A stretch of 64,000 nucleotides of DNA from Lachnoanaerobaculum sp. ICM7 (GCF_000287675.1 NZ_ALJL01000022.1:1-64000), one strand, 5' to 3'. Shown: positions 24,295-34,070, counted from the first letter of the stretch. A program made the numbers and translations. The notes: generated by a model from the letters alone, not told the origin.

Positions 24295-27288
24295 TTATTG
24301 TCCCGGCCCTATAAGTACCGGAGAACCTTGGCCTCCGGGGCCTTCGGTGGACATATGAGCACCTGGACCTGAACGTGGTGCTTCAGTGGTCGGAGTAACT
24401 CCGGGACCGTGTAATACGTCGGAATCATCAGGTTCTTTTGAAGAAGGACCTGTTTTTATAGGTGAGGCCGTAGTAGTTTCAGGAATTTTTATTTCTGAAG
24501 GCTGCCTCTTAGGTTTTGAACTGTTTGAGTTTGCCTTAGTCGGTGCAACAATTGTATTAGGTGATTGGCCGGATGAATTACTTCCCGGCGCCGCTCCGAC
24601 AACATCACCGTTCGGTGCCACACCGACAGTTACATTATTTTGTTTCGGATTCACAATCGGATGATTTACACCGGCTCTTGGTGACACACCGACCCCTGCA
24701 TCGTCTCCGTCATTTGCCGTAGGTGCATTAGGATCGATAATTTGACTCGGTCCGCCATGGATGGTGCATGTGGCTGTAGGCACCGCATACTGTGAATCAT
24801 CGGTATTTGACTGTCCGCTTGGAACTATAAGTGCAACCTTTGTAACTGTAGTCGGGCAGTTTGCAGTAGGCAAAAGACCGCTTTCACTACATACTGTTAC
24901 TGTAGTATGGTGATCGCATACTTCTGTAGGTACCGTTCCTTTGGCAAAATATTCCGTATATGTGGAATCGCCGCGAGGGTCGTGGTCACAAACTCCGGGG
25001 ATAGGAAGTTTTCCCGACTTTCGGCAGACAACGGCGGTTTCAACGGAATCGGGAACGGGGAATCCTATATCCTCGGAACCCTCTGAAACTTTAGTCATTA
25101 TCTTTCGCCATATATCCTTGTGGAAGCTTGTACCTCCATTGTCTGAAAGAGTTTGGTTTTCATCACATCCTGCCCATACTCCTGCAGTATAATATGGTGT
25201 AAATCCTACAAACCATACGTCCACATTCTTGGAAGTTGTACCTGACTTACCTGCTACACTCATATTATCGAGATGAGCTCTGGTAGATGTGGAATTTATA
25301 TTTATTCCGCTGCTTGCAAACTTTCTGTTGTTCTCTGTAGATGCCGCCATAGCATCTGTAAGAAGGAATGCGGTTGAGTCTTTTATAACTCTGTGATTCT
25401 GTGGAGCAGTATTATCAATCAAGGTCTTTCCGTTGTGGTCCACAATCTTTGTAAAGAAGACCGGCTTTGTATATACACCTTGATTTGCTATTGTTGCAAA
25501 GGCACCTGTAAGTTCAAGGTTTGTAACACCTTTTGTAAGACCTCCGAGTGCAAGGGATGCATTGTAGTCCTGATCGGTAAGAGTGCTGATACCGAAGTCC
25601 TTGGCGTACTGTACGCCGACTCTCGGTGTTACGGTTTCCATAAGTGTTTTTAATGCAACTATATTCATAGAATATATGATACCGTCACGAATACTTGACC
25701 AGCCCATATATCCCTGCTTGTCATACCAGTTTTGGAAAGTTTTTTCTCCTATTGTATATTCGGCATCATAATAGGTTGTAGCCAAAGTATCACCGCTGGT
25801 ATCAAGCGCAGGTGCAAATGATGATATCACCTTAAAAGTTGACCCCGGCTGTCTGGTAGTATTTGTAGCCCTGTTTAGAGAAAGAGAAGATGTTTTTTCA
25901 CCTCTACCTCCGTTTATAGCTTTTACGGCACCGGTTTTTTGATCCATAAGAACAAAGGAAACCTGAGGCTCCAAAACAGTTTTTACACTTTCACCTACTA
26001 CTGTATCGCCATCTTTAACCACTGTGGCTTTATAGCTTTCAGCATCCGCTTTTGCGGCATCCTCAGTGGTATAAAGTCCGTTGAAGCCGTCGTGAAGCAC
26101 ATCTGAATGGTATTTGTTAATATCCTTTTCGGAATAATTATGTGTGTTCTTTTCACTGTCTGTGACTGTAAGTCTGTATTCCAGTGCATACTTTGTATCA
26201 GGATAGTTTTCAGGATTGTTGACTTCGCTGTCTACAATCTGCTGAAGTGAAGGATCCTGAGTGGTATATATTGAGAGACCTCCGCTGTACAAAAGATTAT
26301 GAGCTTGAGTTTCGGTATATCCCAGTTCATTTATAAATGCAGATGTAACCTGTGAAATTAAAGCATCTGTAAAATAGCTGTAGTGATTATTTTTCTCCTT
26401 TGCAAGCGTATTTATATTTTGGATTCTTGAATATACATCATCTGCAAGAGCCTCCTCCTGCTGCTCCTTTGTGATATACCCCTGCTCATACATATATTGA
26501 AGTATTATTTTTCTTCTTTCGGAATTTGCCTCCTGACCGGTAATAGGGTTGTACTTGGTAGGCCCCTTTGTTATACCGGCTATTACAGTGGCTTCAGAAA
26601 GAGTTAAATCGGATACTTCCTTTCCGAAGTACCTTCTTGCGGCAACTTTTACTCCCAGTGAGTTGCTTCCAAGGTTGATGGTATTCAGATAATTTGTAAG
26701 TATCAACTTTTTATCCATCTGTTTTTCAAGCTTTACGGCAAGGTACATTTCCTGAAATTTTCTTTCTACCTTTTCTCCGAAGCTTCTTTCTCTACCGCCG
26801 TTGAACACATTATTCTTTATAAGCTGCTGTGTTATGGTGGAGCCGCCGCCTGAAGAACTGTTTCCGGTTATTACACCGCTGACCGCTCTGAGTATAGCTC
26901 TGGTATCTATTCCGTTATGCTTCCAAAATCTGGAGTCCTCTATTGCCACAAAAGCGTCAATAAGAACTTTTGGAAGTTCGTCATAAGTTACCTCTTCACG
27001 GTTTGAACCGGCCATTACCAGAGTATCGGTAACCTGACCGGATGCATTGTATACCGTGGTGGCATATCCTAAAGGAACAATACTGTCAACATCCACATCA
27101 GGAGCATTGTCTATAATACCCTTTATCATGCCTACCGCCATGGCACCTCCAAGAACGGCCACTACAAGCAGTGCAAGAAAAAATGTCTTTACAGCCTGAA
27201 ATATAAATTTGTTTATATATTTCTTTTTTCTTGATCCGGGTGACTTGGAGCTTTTCTCGGGAGTTTTATTTTCATTCTCTTTATTCAT
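24295..27288 (-). CDS. pbpA: Bifunctional penicillin-binding protein 1A
   Basis: The 997-residue class A PBP polymerises and crosslinks peptidoglycan. A basic cytoplasmic N-terminus and one membrane helix (about residues 33-55) are followed by the GT51 domain with EDSRFWKHNGID. The transpeptidase domain has SxxK in RQPGSTFK, SxN in YSMNI and KSGT in AGKSGTTSKN. Cysteine pairs (CRKSGKLP.PGVCD and CSESGLLPTANC) resemble the PASTA-free tail of clostridial PBP1A. About 150 C-terminal residues are Pro/Ser/Gly/Thr-rich and likely disordered. ATG 27288 has an AAAGG site; the GTG just before it is also possible. The symbol is provisional. Confidence 0.92.
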   Translation of the reverse strand: MNKENENKTPEKSSKSPGSRKKKYINKFIFQAVKTFFLALLVVAVLGGAMAVGMIKGIIDNAPDVDVDSIVPLGYATTVYNASGQVTDTLVMAGSNREEVTYDELPKVLIDAFVAIEDSRFWKHNGIDTRAILRAVSGVITGNSSSGGGSTITQQLIKNNVFNGGRERSFGEKVERKFQEMYLAVKLEKQMDKKLILTNYLNTINLGSNSLGVKVAARRYFGKEVSDLTLSEATVIAGITKGPTKYNPITGQEANSERRKIILQYMYEQGYITKEQQEEALADDVYSRIQNINTLAKEKNNHYSYFTDALISQVTSAFINELGYTETQAHNLLYSGGLSIYTTQDPSLQQIVDSEVNNPENYPDTKYALEYRLTVTDSEKNTHNYSEKDINKYHSDVLHDGFNGLYTTEDAAKADAESYKATVVKDGDTVVGESVKTVLEPQVSFVLMDQKTGAVKAINGGRGEKTSSLSLNRATNTTRQPGSTFKVISSFAPALDTSGDTLATTYYDAEYTIGEKTFQNWYDKQGYMGWSSIRDGIIYSMNIVALKTLMETVTPRVGVQYAKDFGISTLTDQDYNASLALGGLTKGVTNLELTGAFATIANQGVYTKPVFFTKIVDHNGKTLIDNTAPQNHRVIKDSTAFLLTDAMAASTENNRKFASSGININSTSTRAHLDNMSVAGKSGTTSKNVDVWFVGFTPYYTAGVWAGCDENQTLSDNGGTSFHKDIWRKIMTKVSEGSEDIGFPVPDSVETAVVCRKSGKLPIPGVCDHDPRGDSTYTEYFAKGTVPTEVCDHHTTVTVCSESGLLPTANCPTTVTKVALIVPSGQSNTDDSQYAVPTATCTIHGGPSQIIDPNAPTANDGDDAGVGVSPRAGVNHPIVNPKQNNVTVGVAPNGDVVGAAPGSNSSGQSPNTIVAPTKANSNSSKPKRQPSEIKIPETTTASPIKTGPSSKEPDDSDVLHGPGVTPTTEAPRSGPGAHMSTEGPGGQGSPVLIGPGQ

Positions 27289-27423
27289 CACTTTTTCCTT
27301 TTCAAAATAAATTTACATAAATAATCCGGAGCTTTTGCCCTTATATCGAATTATACATCATTAATTTAATATAGGCTATCAGCTTTAAATAATCTTTATT
27401 TTTTATAAGCTATTATTAATAAG

Positions 27424-27452
27424 TAAAAAAAGGCATCCAAAAACGGATACCT
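27424..27452 (-). terminator. Terminator of typA
   Basis: On the minus strand AGGTATCC pairs with GGATGCCT (27445-27452 with 27431-27438, one G-U) and is followed by T7. It lies just after the typA stop. Confidence 0.8.
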
Positions 27453-27459
27453 TTATATA

Positions 27460-29295
27460 TTATTGCTTTGACTTTATCATAGAACGTTTTCTAAGTGTCG
27501 GGTCGAGGATTTTCTTTCTGATACGAAGATTTTCAGGAGTTACCTCTAAAAGCTCATCGGTATCTATAAATTCAAGTGATTCCTCAAGACTCATGACTTT
27601 CGGTGTAACAAGTCTGAGCGCCTCATCCGCACTGGATGATCTTGTATTTGTAAGTTTCTTTGTCTTACATACATTGATTTCAACATCTTCAGCCTTACCG
27701 TTCTTACCGATAACCATACCTGCATATACCTTTTCGCCAGGACCGATAAATAAAGTACCACGCTCCTGTGCATTGAAAAGTCCGTAGGTAATAGACTCGC
27801 CGCTCTCAAAAGCGATAAGAGAACCGGTCTTTCTATAGAACATATCACCCTTATATGGAGCATAACCGTCAAACTCTGTATTGAGAATACCGTTTCCCTT
27901 GGTGTCGGTCATAAACTCACCTCTGTAGCCTATAAGACCTCGGGAAGGAATAAGGAATTGAAGTCTTGTATATCCGCCATGTGTAGGGCTCATTCCCTGA
28001 AGCTCACCCTTTCTTGATGTAAGTTTTTGAATAACCGCACCTGAGAACTCATCAGGAACATCTACAAATGCAAGCTCCATAGGCTCCTGCTTTTGGTTTC
28101 TCTCATCATAGTGATAAATAACTTCGGCCTTACTTACAGCAAACTCAAAACCTTCTCTTCTCATATTTTCTATAAGCACTGAAAGATGAAGCTCACCTCT
28201 ACCTGATACTTTAAAGCAATCAGGAGACTCTGTTTCCTCCACTCTAAGGCTGACATCGGTATTTAACTCTCTAAAGAGTCTTTCACGCAAATGTCTTGAA
28301 GTTATATACTTTCCCTCTCTACCTGCAAGAGGAGAGTCATTTACCATAAAGTTCATAGAAATGGTAGGCTCTGAGATCTTCTGGAAAGGTATAGCTTCAG
28401 GATTTTCAACTGATGTCAAAGTATCTCCTATATGAATATCGGGAATACCTGAAATGGCTACTATTGAACCTATTCTTGCTTCATTTACTTCTACTCTGTT
28501 TAAGCCTTCATATTCGTAAAGCTTACCTATTTTTACTTTTTTCATCTTATCAGGGTCGTGGTGGTTTACCAAAGCAACTTCCTGATTTACTTTGATAATA
28601 CCGTTATCAACCTTACCTACACCGATTCTACCTACATATTCATTGTAGTCGATTGTACTGATAAGTACTTGAGGATCCGCATCTTCATTACCTGTAGGTG
28701 CAGGTATATGCTTGATTATAGTCTCAAATAAAGGCTTCATATCCTCATTGGTGTCATTTACATTGTATCTTGCCCAGCCGCCTCTTGCACTGGCAAATAG
28801 GAAAGGACAGTCAAGCTGATGCTCATTTGCATCAAGATCAAGTAAAAGTTCCAGAATCTCATCAACAACTTCCTCAGGTCTTGCTTCTTCTCTGTCACAT
28901 TTATTGATAAGGCAAAGTACTTCAAGGTCAAGCTCAAGAGCTTTTCTTAGAACGAACTTTGTCTGAGGCATAGCGCCTTCATAAGCATCTACTACCAAAA
29001 CAACACCGTTTACCATCTTGAGAACACGCTCCACCTCTCCGCCGAAGTCCGCATGTCCCGGTGTATCTATGATATTTATCTTGGTATCACCATAGTGCAC
29101 AGCGGTATTTTTTGATAGAATGGTGATTCCTCTTTCTCTCTCTATATCATTTGAGTCCATTACTCTTTCAGCCACTTCCTGATTTGCCCTGAAAACACCG
29201 CTTTGTTTTAAGAGCTGATCGACCAATGTAGTTTTACCGTGGTCTACATGGGCGATAATGGCAATATTTCTTATATCTTCTCTTTTTGTTATCAT
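27460..29295 (-). CDS. typA: Translational GTPase TypA/BipA
   Basis: The 611-residue ribosome-binding GTPase acts in ribosome assembly and stress adaptation. G1 is AHVDHGKTTL (residues 15-24), the switch I region has RGITILSKN, G3 is DTPGHADFGGE, and G4 is NKCDRE. The EF-G-like domains III and V and the TypA-specific C-terminal domain (RGTLFIGPGEKVYAGMVIG) follow. Length matches the family. GAGGAAG precedes the ATG. It is a single-gene unit with its own promoter and terminator. Confidence 0.96.
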   Translation of the reverse strand: MITKREDIRNIAIIAHVDHGKTTLVDQLLKQSGVFRANQEVAERVMDSNDIERERGITILSKNTAVHYGDTKINIIDTPGHADFGGEVERVLKMVNGVVLVVDAYEGAMPQTKFVLRKALELDLEVLCLINKCDREEARPEEVVDEILELLLDLDANEHQLDCPFLFASARGGWARYNVNDTNEDMKPLFETIIKHIPAPTGNEDADPQVLISTIDYNEYVGRIGVGKVDNGIIKVNQEVALVNHHDPDKMKKVKIGKLYEYEGLNRVEVNEARIGSIVAISGIPDIHIGDTLTSVENPEAIPFQKISEPTISMNFMVNDSPLAGREGKYITSRHLRERLFRELNTDVSLRVEETESPDCFKVSGRGELHLSVLIENMRREGFEFAVSKAEVIYHYDERNQKQEPMELAFVDVPDEFSGAVIQKLTSRKGELQGMSPTHGGYTRLQFLIPSRGLIGYRGEFMTDTKGNGILNTEFDGYAPYKGDMFYRKTGSLIAFESGESITYGLFNAQERGTLFIGPGEKVYAGMVIGKNGKAEDVEINVCKTKKLTNTRSSSADEALRLVTPKVMSLEESLEFIDTDELLEVTPENLRIRKKILDPTLRKRSMIKSKQ

Positions 29296-29327
29296 ATATT
29301 CTTCCTCATAAAAATTTACAAATATTT

Positions 29328-29356
29328 ATTATAACACTATTTAATTTGATTTTCCA
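29328..29356 (-). promoter_or_regulatory. Promoter of typA (minus strand)
   Basis: On the minus strand TGGAAA (29356-29351) and TATAAT (29333-29328) are 17 bases apart. TGT before the -10 gives an extended -10. It is divergent from the GntR-operon promoter. Confidence 0.6.
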
Positions 29357-29379
29357 TAGAGAAAAAATCAGAATTGCTA

Positions 29380-29408
29380 TTGAAATATGACGATAAAGGT
29401 GCTATATT
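29380..29408 (+). promoter_or_regulatory. SigA promoter of the GntR-ABC operon
   Basis: TTGAAA (29380-29385) and TATATT (29403-29408) are 17 bases apart. The operator described next begins at the last base of the -10. Confidence 0.75.
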
Positions 29409-29436
29409 AACTGTACTATGATAGATAATACAGTTA
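29408..29436 (+). promoter_or_regulatory. Operator, probably for the YtrA-type GntR protein
   Basis: TAACTGTACTAT (29408-29419) and ATAATACAGTTA (29425-29436) are inverted repeats with one mismatch, centred on the transcription start. Placement between the -10 and the GntR start suggests autorepression of the operon. Confidence 0.75.
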
Positions 29437-29449
29437 AAAGGAGAAATCT

Positions 29450-29830
29450 ATGATTGTAATTGACTCAAGAGATAAGAGAGCCATCTACGAACAGGTGATG
29501 GACAGGCTTTCGGATCTTATGCTTATCGGGGCATTGGAGCCCGGCGATAAGCTTCCGTCTGTACGAAGTCTTGCCGTAGAACTCTCGATAAATCCCAACA
29601 CTATACAAAAGGCATATATCGAGTTGGAGCGCCAAGGCTATGTATACAGTGTAAAAGGTGTCGGAAGTTTTGTAGCTGATATGGATGTTATAAAGGAAAA
29701 TAAGAAAAGCATCATATATAAAGAGCTTGAAGAACTTGTAGACAAATCAAGAAAGATAATAAGTAAGGAAGAATTTTGTAAAAAAGTGGAAGAGTTTTAT
29801 CCGGAACATAAAGCGAAGGAGGGAGCATGA
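29450..29830 (+). CDS. GntR-family regulator, YtrA subfamily
   Basis: The 126-residue protein has a winged helix-turn-helix at residues 10-75 (IYEQVMDRLSDLMLIGAL, then KLPSVRSLAVELSINPNTIQKAY). The short helical C-terminus is too small for a ligand domain, as in YtrA proteins that repress ABC operons and respond to cell-wall stress. It is the first gene of the operon. The ATG has AAAGGAG. The inverted repeat just upstream is its probable binding site. The stop overlaps the ATPase start by 4 bases. Confidence 0.9.
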   Translation: MIVIDSRDKRAIYEQVMDRLSDLMLIGALEPGDKLPSVRSLAVELSINPNTIQKAYIELERQGYVYSVKGVGSFVADMDVIKENKKSIIYKELEELVDKSRKIISKEEFCKKVEEFYPEHKAKEGA

Positions 29831-30726
29831 TAGAAGCAAAGAATTTAAGCAAGAGTTTTGACAATATAAAGGCGCTTGACAATATCAATGCAAGCATAAG
29901 AGACGGAGATGTGTTCGGACTTATAGGTACCAATGGTGCGGGAAAGAGTACATTTTTAAAAGTACTTGCCGGAATACTAAAACCTGACAGCGGTGAGATA
30001 CTTATAGATGATGAAAATGTATTTGAAAATATAATGGCAAAAGAAAAGTTTTTCTATATTTCAGATGACCAGTTTTTCTTTTCAAATACCACACCGAAAG
30101 AGATAATAAAGTTTTATACATCTGTTTACAGAGACTTTGATGTTAAGAAATGTCAAGATATCTTGAAGGCACTTGATCTGGATATCAACAGAAAGGTAAA
30201 TACTTTTTCAAAGGGTATGAAAAAGCAACTCTGCATTGCAATAGGAGTGGCTGCAAACACCAGATATCTGCTCTGCGACGAGACATTTGACGGACTTGAT
30301 CCTGTAATGAGGCAGGCGGTAAAGAGTCTTTTTGCAAAGGAGATGGATGAGAGAGGACTTACACCTATAATAGCGTCACACAACCTCAGAGAGCTTGAGG
30401 ATATATGCGATCATGTGGGACTTTTACATAAGGGTGGAATACTTTTATCAAAGGATGTATCCGATATGAAGTTGAATATCCATAAGGTGCAATGTGTATT
30501 TGAAAAAGACTTCGATATGGAAAGACTTAAAGAACTTGATATTATGCAGGTGAAAAACAGCGGCAGAGTGCACACAATCACCATAAAGGGAAGTGAGGAG
30601 GATATAAGAGAGAAAATGGAGTCCTTTTCCCCTGTATTCTATGAGATGATGGGACTCAGCCTTGAAGAGATATTTATAAGTGAAACGGAGGTGTATGGAT
30701 ATGACATCAAAAAGCTTATTTTTTAA
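29827..30726 (+). CDS. ABC transporter ATPase (YtrB-like)
   Basis: The 299-residue ABC ATPase has Walker A GTNGAGKST near residue 38. Its signature is FSKGMKKQLCIAIG, a variant of LSGGQ, and Walker B is YLLCDETFDGLDP. The H-loop is in ASHNLRELEDICD. A C-terminal domain after residue 210 is typical of exporter or envelope-remodelling ATPases. Its start codon overlaps the GntR stop (ATGA), and the end overlaps the permease gene. The substrate is unknown; YtrB-type systems are linked to antibiotic or wall stress. Confidence 0.88.
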   Translation: MIEAKNLSKSFDNIKALDNINASIRDGDVFGLIGTNGAGKSTFLKVLAGILKPDSGEILIDDENVFENIMAKEKFFYISDDQFFFSNTTPKEIIKFYTSVYRDFDVKKCQDILKALDLDINRKVNTFSKGMKKQLCIAIGVAANTRYLLCDETFDGLDPVMRQAVKSLFAKEMDERGLTPIIASHNLRELEDICDHVGLLHKGGILLSKDVSDMKLNIHKVQCVFEKDFDMERLKELDIMQVKNSGRVHTITIKGSEEDIREKMESFSPVFYEMMGLSLEEIFISETEVYGYDIKKLIF

Positions 30727-32887
30727 ATTGATGAAAGAGGACTTTAAAACAAGAGTTTGGACTCTGGCGATCAGTATTCTTATATTTTTCTTTTCGCTTA
30801 TCGTGGCAACCGCTATGATGATAAGTTTTAATTTATATGAAGGTAGTGCATACTCTTATAAGGCTGATTTGGCATTAAACTTTATTTCCTATATAGATGT
30901 TAAAAATCCTTTTTTTGGAATGATATTTATAGTATTGGCTCTGGTTATGGCAATGTCAGGATTTTCATATCTCTATTCCAAAAAGAAGGTAGATATGTAT
31001 CACAGTTTGCCGGTGAAAAGAGAGGTGCTTTATTTTATTAAGATAATAAACGGAATACTTATAGTTCTTATACCGTTTATTATCTGTGAAATAGTGGCAA
31101 GTCTTTTGATACTTGCAAATACCGGTGAAATAATTGTAATCACATCGGCATTGTGGTCTATAGCAGAGTGGACATTATTATTTATAATGAGTTATTTTCT
31201 GACAGTATTTTCAATAATGCTGACAGGAAATATGCTTATAGGAATATTGGCCTGCGGATTTTTCAGCTTCTATTTTCCTTTAATTTCATTGGTGTTGAAG
31301 GGATATCAAAGTACATTCTTTGATACTTACTACACATCAGGATTTATTATTGAAAATGTCCTGCCGAATATGTCAAGCTTTATGCTGATGTTTAATATAT
31401 TTGAACTTAAATGGCTTACAAGAATTATTATAGTAATACTTGCAAGCATAGTATTCCTTTTTATAAATCTTTTCCTATATAAGAAAAGAGCCTCAGAGGC
31501 GGCAGGTAAAAGTGTCAGCTTTAATGTGATAAAGCTGCCCATAAAGTCAATGATGGTTATCTTTATGAGTATACTTATGTATCTTTTGGGATACGAAGTA
31601 ATGAATGACAGCATTGGCTGGGGACTTTTCGGACTTATAGTGAGCGGAGTTATTACTCATTGTGTAATGGAAATCATATACAATCAGGATTTTAAAAAGA
31701 TTTTTGCAAAAAAGATTGAATTACTTGTGCTTATAATAATTTCAATATTTATAGCGGCAGCTTTTCAGTTTGATATATTCGGATATGACAGCTATATTCC
31801 GAGTGCTTCACAGATAAAGAGCACAGCGGTGATATCAAATCTTTTGGAGAGCAATTCCGAACAGTATTATAATAAAGTTGAAATTTCGGACGGATATTAT
31901 AATGACTCATTTGTTGATGTGGACTATGCAAGTGACAGTAAGATAGAAGCCGACCTGATAAAGAAAATGGACATACAAAATAAAGATGCAGTATTGGAGT
32001 TGGCCAGGCAAGGTATAGAAGCTGCAAAATATGATTTGGAGTTGTATGGAAATTTTGACAAAGTTCTAATCTCATATAAGCTTAAAAACGGAAGAACCGT
32101 AGGCAGAGTTTATTATGTGGATTTAGATCAAAGTACTTCAGGACTTTCAAGTGTTTATGCTGATGAAAGCTACAAAAAAAGCAGCTATCCTATACTATCG
32201 GAAAATCCTGAGAATATAGTAAGTGTGGATTTTAACGGTATAATGGATAATGATACTCATATAGTGTTTCATGACGATGAGTTGAAGAAAAAGTTTGTGG
32301 AAACTTATAAGAAAGAGTTGATGAATCTTGATTATGAAACAAAATTAAAAAGCTATCCTTTTGCATCTATAAGATTTAATAATGAGTTTATGGAAGATGC
32401 ACTAAAAAAGTATGCCGGATTTAATTATACAAGTGACAGCACAACTGCTGTCAATTCCAAATGGGAGAATGTATATGCAAATTCGCTGGAGTCCGTAGGA
32501 TTTTATCCGATATATCCGGAGTTTAAGGAGACTTTGGCTTTATTAAAGGAGATGGATGTCGAGGTTATATATAAGTTCCCGGCAGAGTATGTGGAAAGTA
32601 TAGATGTGTCTTATAATGATTGGGAAAATAATGACCCGGATAATAATATCGAAGAAGTTGAGTCTTATTCAAGTGAGACTACGCCAAAGACCTTTACAGA
32701 TAAAAAGGATATAGAAGATATTTTAGATAAACTGGTTATTTGTGACAGTCCTTATAAGGAAAATCTGAATGAGGATCGAAATTATGCAGCAATTATCAAC
32801 ACCGGAAATTTAGAAAGTTCGGCTTACAGAGGCTACAATTCATATGGGTTTAAAAAGGGAAATATACCTGATATAATAAAGAAGTAA
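30701..32887 (+). CDS. ABC-2 type permease with large C-terminal domain (DUF6449-like)
   Basis: The 728-residue protein has a six- to seven-helix membrane portion (to about residue 360). A soluble domain of about 370 residues follows the helix LLVLIIISIFIAAAFQF; it is probably outside the cell and contains no enzyme motif I can see. It resembles permeases annotated with DUF6449. I chose ATG 30701 because CGGAGG is 9 bases upstream; earlier in-frame GTG/ATG codons are too close to or before that site. It works with the preceding ATPase. Substrate and direction are unknown. Confidence 0.8.
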   Translation: MTSKSLFFKLMKEDFKTRVWTLAISILIFFFSLIVATAMMISFNLYEGSAYSYKADLALNFISYIDVKNPFFGMIFIVLALVMAMSGFSYLYSKKKVDMYHSLPVKREVLYFIKIINGILIVLIPFIICEIVASLLILANTGEIIVITSALWSIAEWTLLFIMSYFLTVFSIMLTGNMLIGILACGFFSFYFPLISLVLKGYQSTFFDTYYTSGFIIENVLPNMSSFMLMFNIFELKWLTRIIIVILASIVFLFINLFLYKKRASEAAGKSVSFNVIKLPIKSMMVIFMSILMYLLGYEVMNDSIGWGLFGLIVSGVITHCVMEIIYNQDFKKIFAKKIELLVLIIISIFIAAAFQFDIFGYDSYIPSASQIKSTAVISNLLESNSEQYYNKVEISDGYYNDSFVDVDYASDSKIEADLIKKMDIQNKDAVLELARQGIEAAKYDLELYGNFDKVLISYKLKNGRTVGRVYYVDLDQSTSGLSSVYADESYKKSSYPILSENPENIVSVDFNGIMDNDTHIVFHDDELKKKFVETYKKELMNLDYETKLKSYPFASIRFNNEFMEDALKKYAGFNYTSDSTTAVNSKWENVYANSLESVGFYPIYPEFKETLALLKEMDVEVIYKFPAEYVESIDVSYNDWENNDPDNNIEEVESYSSETTPKTFTDKKDIEDILDKLVICDSPYKENLNEDRNYAAIINTGNLESSAYRGYNSYGFKKGNIPDIIKK

Positions 32888-32927
32888 TATATATTATATT
32901 GGATCTTGTGAAGGGGGTATTAAGTTT

Positions 32928-33203
32928 ATGAAAAGAGAAGCTAATATATTGGTAAGTATACTATGGGTCATAATCTTTATTCTCAATATAGCTATATTTT
33001 TCATAGATACATCAAATATGAGGGAGAATATTACCATGCTGGCACTTGGTTTGTATTCTGTTTGCATAGCGTATGATTCAATAAAATCGATTATTTTAGG
33101 GAAAGATTTAAGTAAAAATACATTGATTTTTAGAATGATTATTGGGATTATAAGTATAGTGTTACAAACCATTATACTTATAAAATATGCCGGTTTTATT
33201 TAA
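32928..33203 (+). CDS. Small three-helix membrane protein, unknown function
   Basis: The 91-residue protein has three hydrophobic segments, at residues 7-25, 33-50 and 68-88, and no cysteine or charged catalytic motif. An AGGGGGT site lies about 10 bases before the ATG. It follows the permease by about 40 bases with no terminator between, so it probably belongs to the GntR-ABC operon. I do not recognise the family. Confidence 0.65.
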   Translation: MKREANILVSILWVIIFILNIAIFFIDTSNMRENITMLALGLYSVCIAYDSIKSIILGKDLSKNTLIFRMIIGIISIVLQTIILIKYAGFI

Positions 33204-33230
33204 TATAATCTATAATTAATTTAAATAATA

Positions 33231-33257
33231 AGGGGGCTGTCGGTATTGACAGCCCCT
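33231..33257. terminator. Terminator hairpin between the ABC operon and kduD
   Basis: GGGGCTGTC (33233-33241) and GACAGCCCC (33248-33256) form a perfect 9-base-pair stem between convergent genes. The T-runs are weak on both sides. Confidence 0.7.
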
Positions 33258-33266
33258 CACCATGTT

Positions 33267-34070
33267 TTAAGGTTGTTTTCCTATATATGCAAGTATTCCG
33301 CCGTCCACATAGAGTATATGTCCGTTTACAAAGTCGGATGCGTGGGATGAGAGGAATACTACAGGGCCTGCAAGGTCAGCAGGATCTCCCCATCTGTTTG
33401 CAGGTGTCTTTGCAAGTATAAATGAGTCAAAAGGATGTTTGCTTCCGTCAGGCTGTACTTCACGAAGAGGAGCAGTCTGTGAGGTTGCAATATATCCGGG
33501 TCCTATACCGTTGCATTGAATATTGTACTGTCCGTATTCGGAAGCAATATTTTTTGTAAGCATCTTTAAACCGCCCTTTGCCGCCGCATAGGCGCTTACA
33601 GTTTCTCTTCCAAGCTCACTCATCATGGAGCATATATTTATTATTTTGCCGCTTCTTCTTTTTACCATACCCGGTAAAACAGCCTTTGCCATAATAAAAG
33701 GTGCTATAAGGTCCACATCTATAACAGAGTTAAACTCATCCACACTCATATTTGTCATTGGAATTCTTTTTATGATTCCGGCATTGTTTACCAAAATATC
33801 AATTTCACCGATATTCTTTTCAATATCAGCTACCATCTTTTTCACATCGTCCTCATTGGTTACATCACATACATAACCGTGAGCTTTTATATTTTCTTTA
33901 TTATATGACTCAAGACCTTTTTTCAATCCGTCCTCTGAACTGCTGTTAAATATTAACTTCGCACCGGCATCTGAGAGTGCCTTTGCCATTGCAAAGCCTA
34001 TACCATGAGATGCACCTGTAACAAGTGCGATTTTTCCGTCAAGTCTAAAGCTGTTTAAAATATTTTCCAT
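33267..34070 (-). CDS. kduD: 2-dehydro-3-deoxy-D-gluconate 5-dehydrogenase
   Basis: The 267-residue short-chain dehydrogenase has the NAD(P)-binding TGASHGIG near residue 19, NNAG near 94, and the catalytic YxxxK as SAYAAAKGG near 160. The N-terminal FRLDGKIALVTG and the C-terminal VNGHILYVDGG are typical of KduD and gluconate 5-dehydrogenase. Pairing with kduI favours KduD, which interconverts 2,5-diketo-3-deoxygluconate and 2-keto-3-deoxygluconate in uronate breakdown. It is the last gene of gntR-kduI-kduD, and its start overlaps the kduI stop as TAATG. Confidence 0.88.
   Translation of the reverse strand: MENILNSFRLDGKIALVTGASHGIGFAMAKALSDAGAKLIFNSSSEDGLKKGLESYNKENIKAHGYVCDVTNEDDVKKMVADIEKNIGEIDILVNNAGIIKRIPMTNMSVDEFNSVIDVDLIAPFIMAKAVLPGMVKRRSGKIINICSMMSELGRETVSAYAAAKGGLKMLTKNIASEYGQYNIQCNGIGPGYIATSQTAPLREVQPDGSKHPFDSFILAKTPANRWGDPADLAGPVVFLSSHASDFVNGHILYVDGGILAYIGKQP

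Noticed and set aside
24386-24664. Open plus-strand frame opposite PBP1A
   Set aside because: It is antisense to the low-complexity tail of PBP1A, which opens long frames by chance.
30680-30700. Earlier start for the ABC-2 permease
   Set aside because: Those codons lie before or inside the CGGAGG site; ATG 30701 is correctly spaced.
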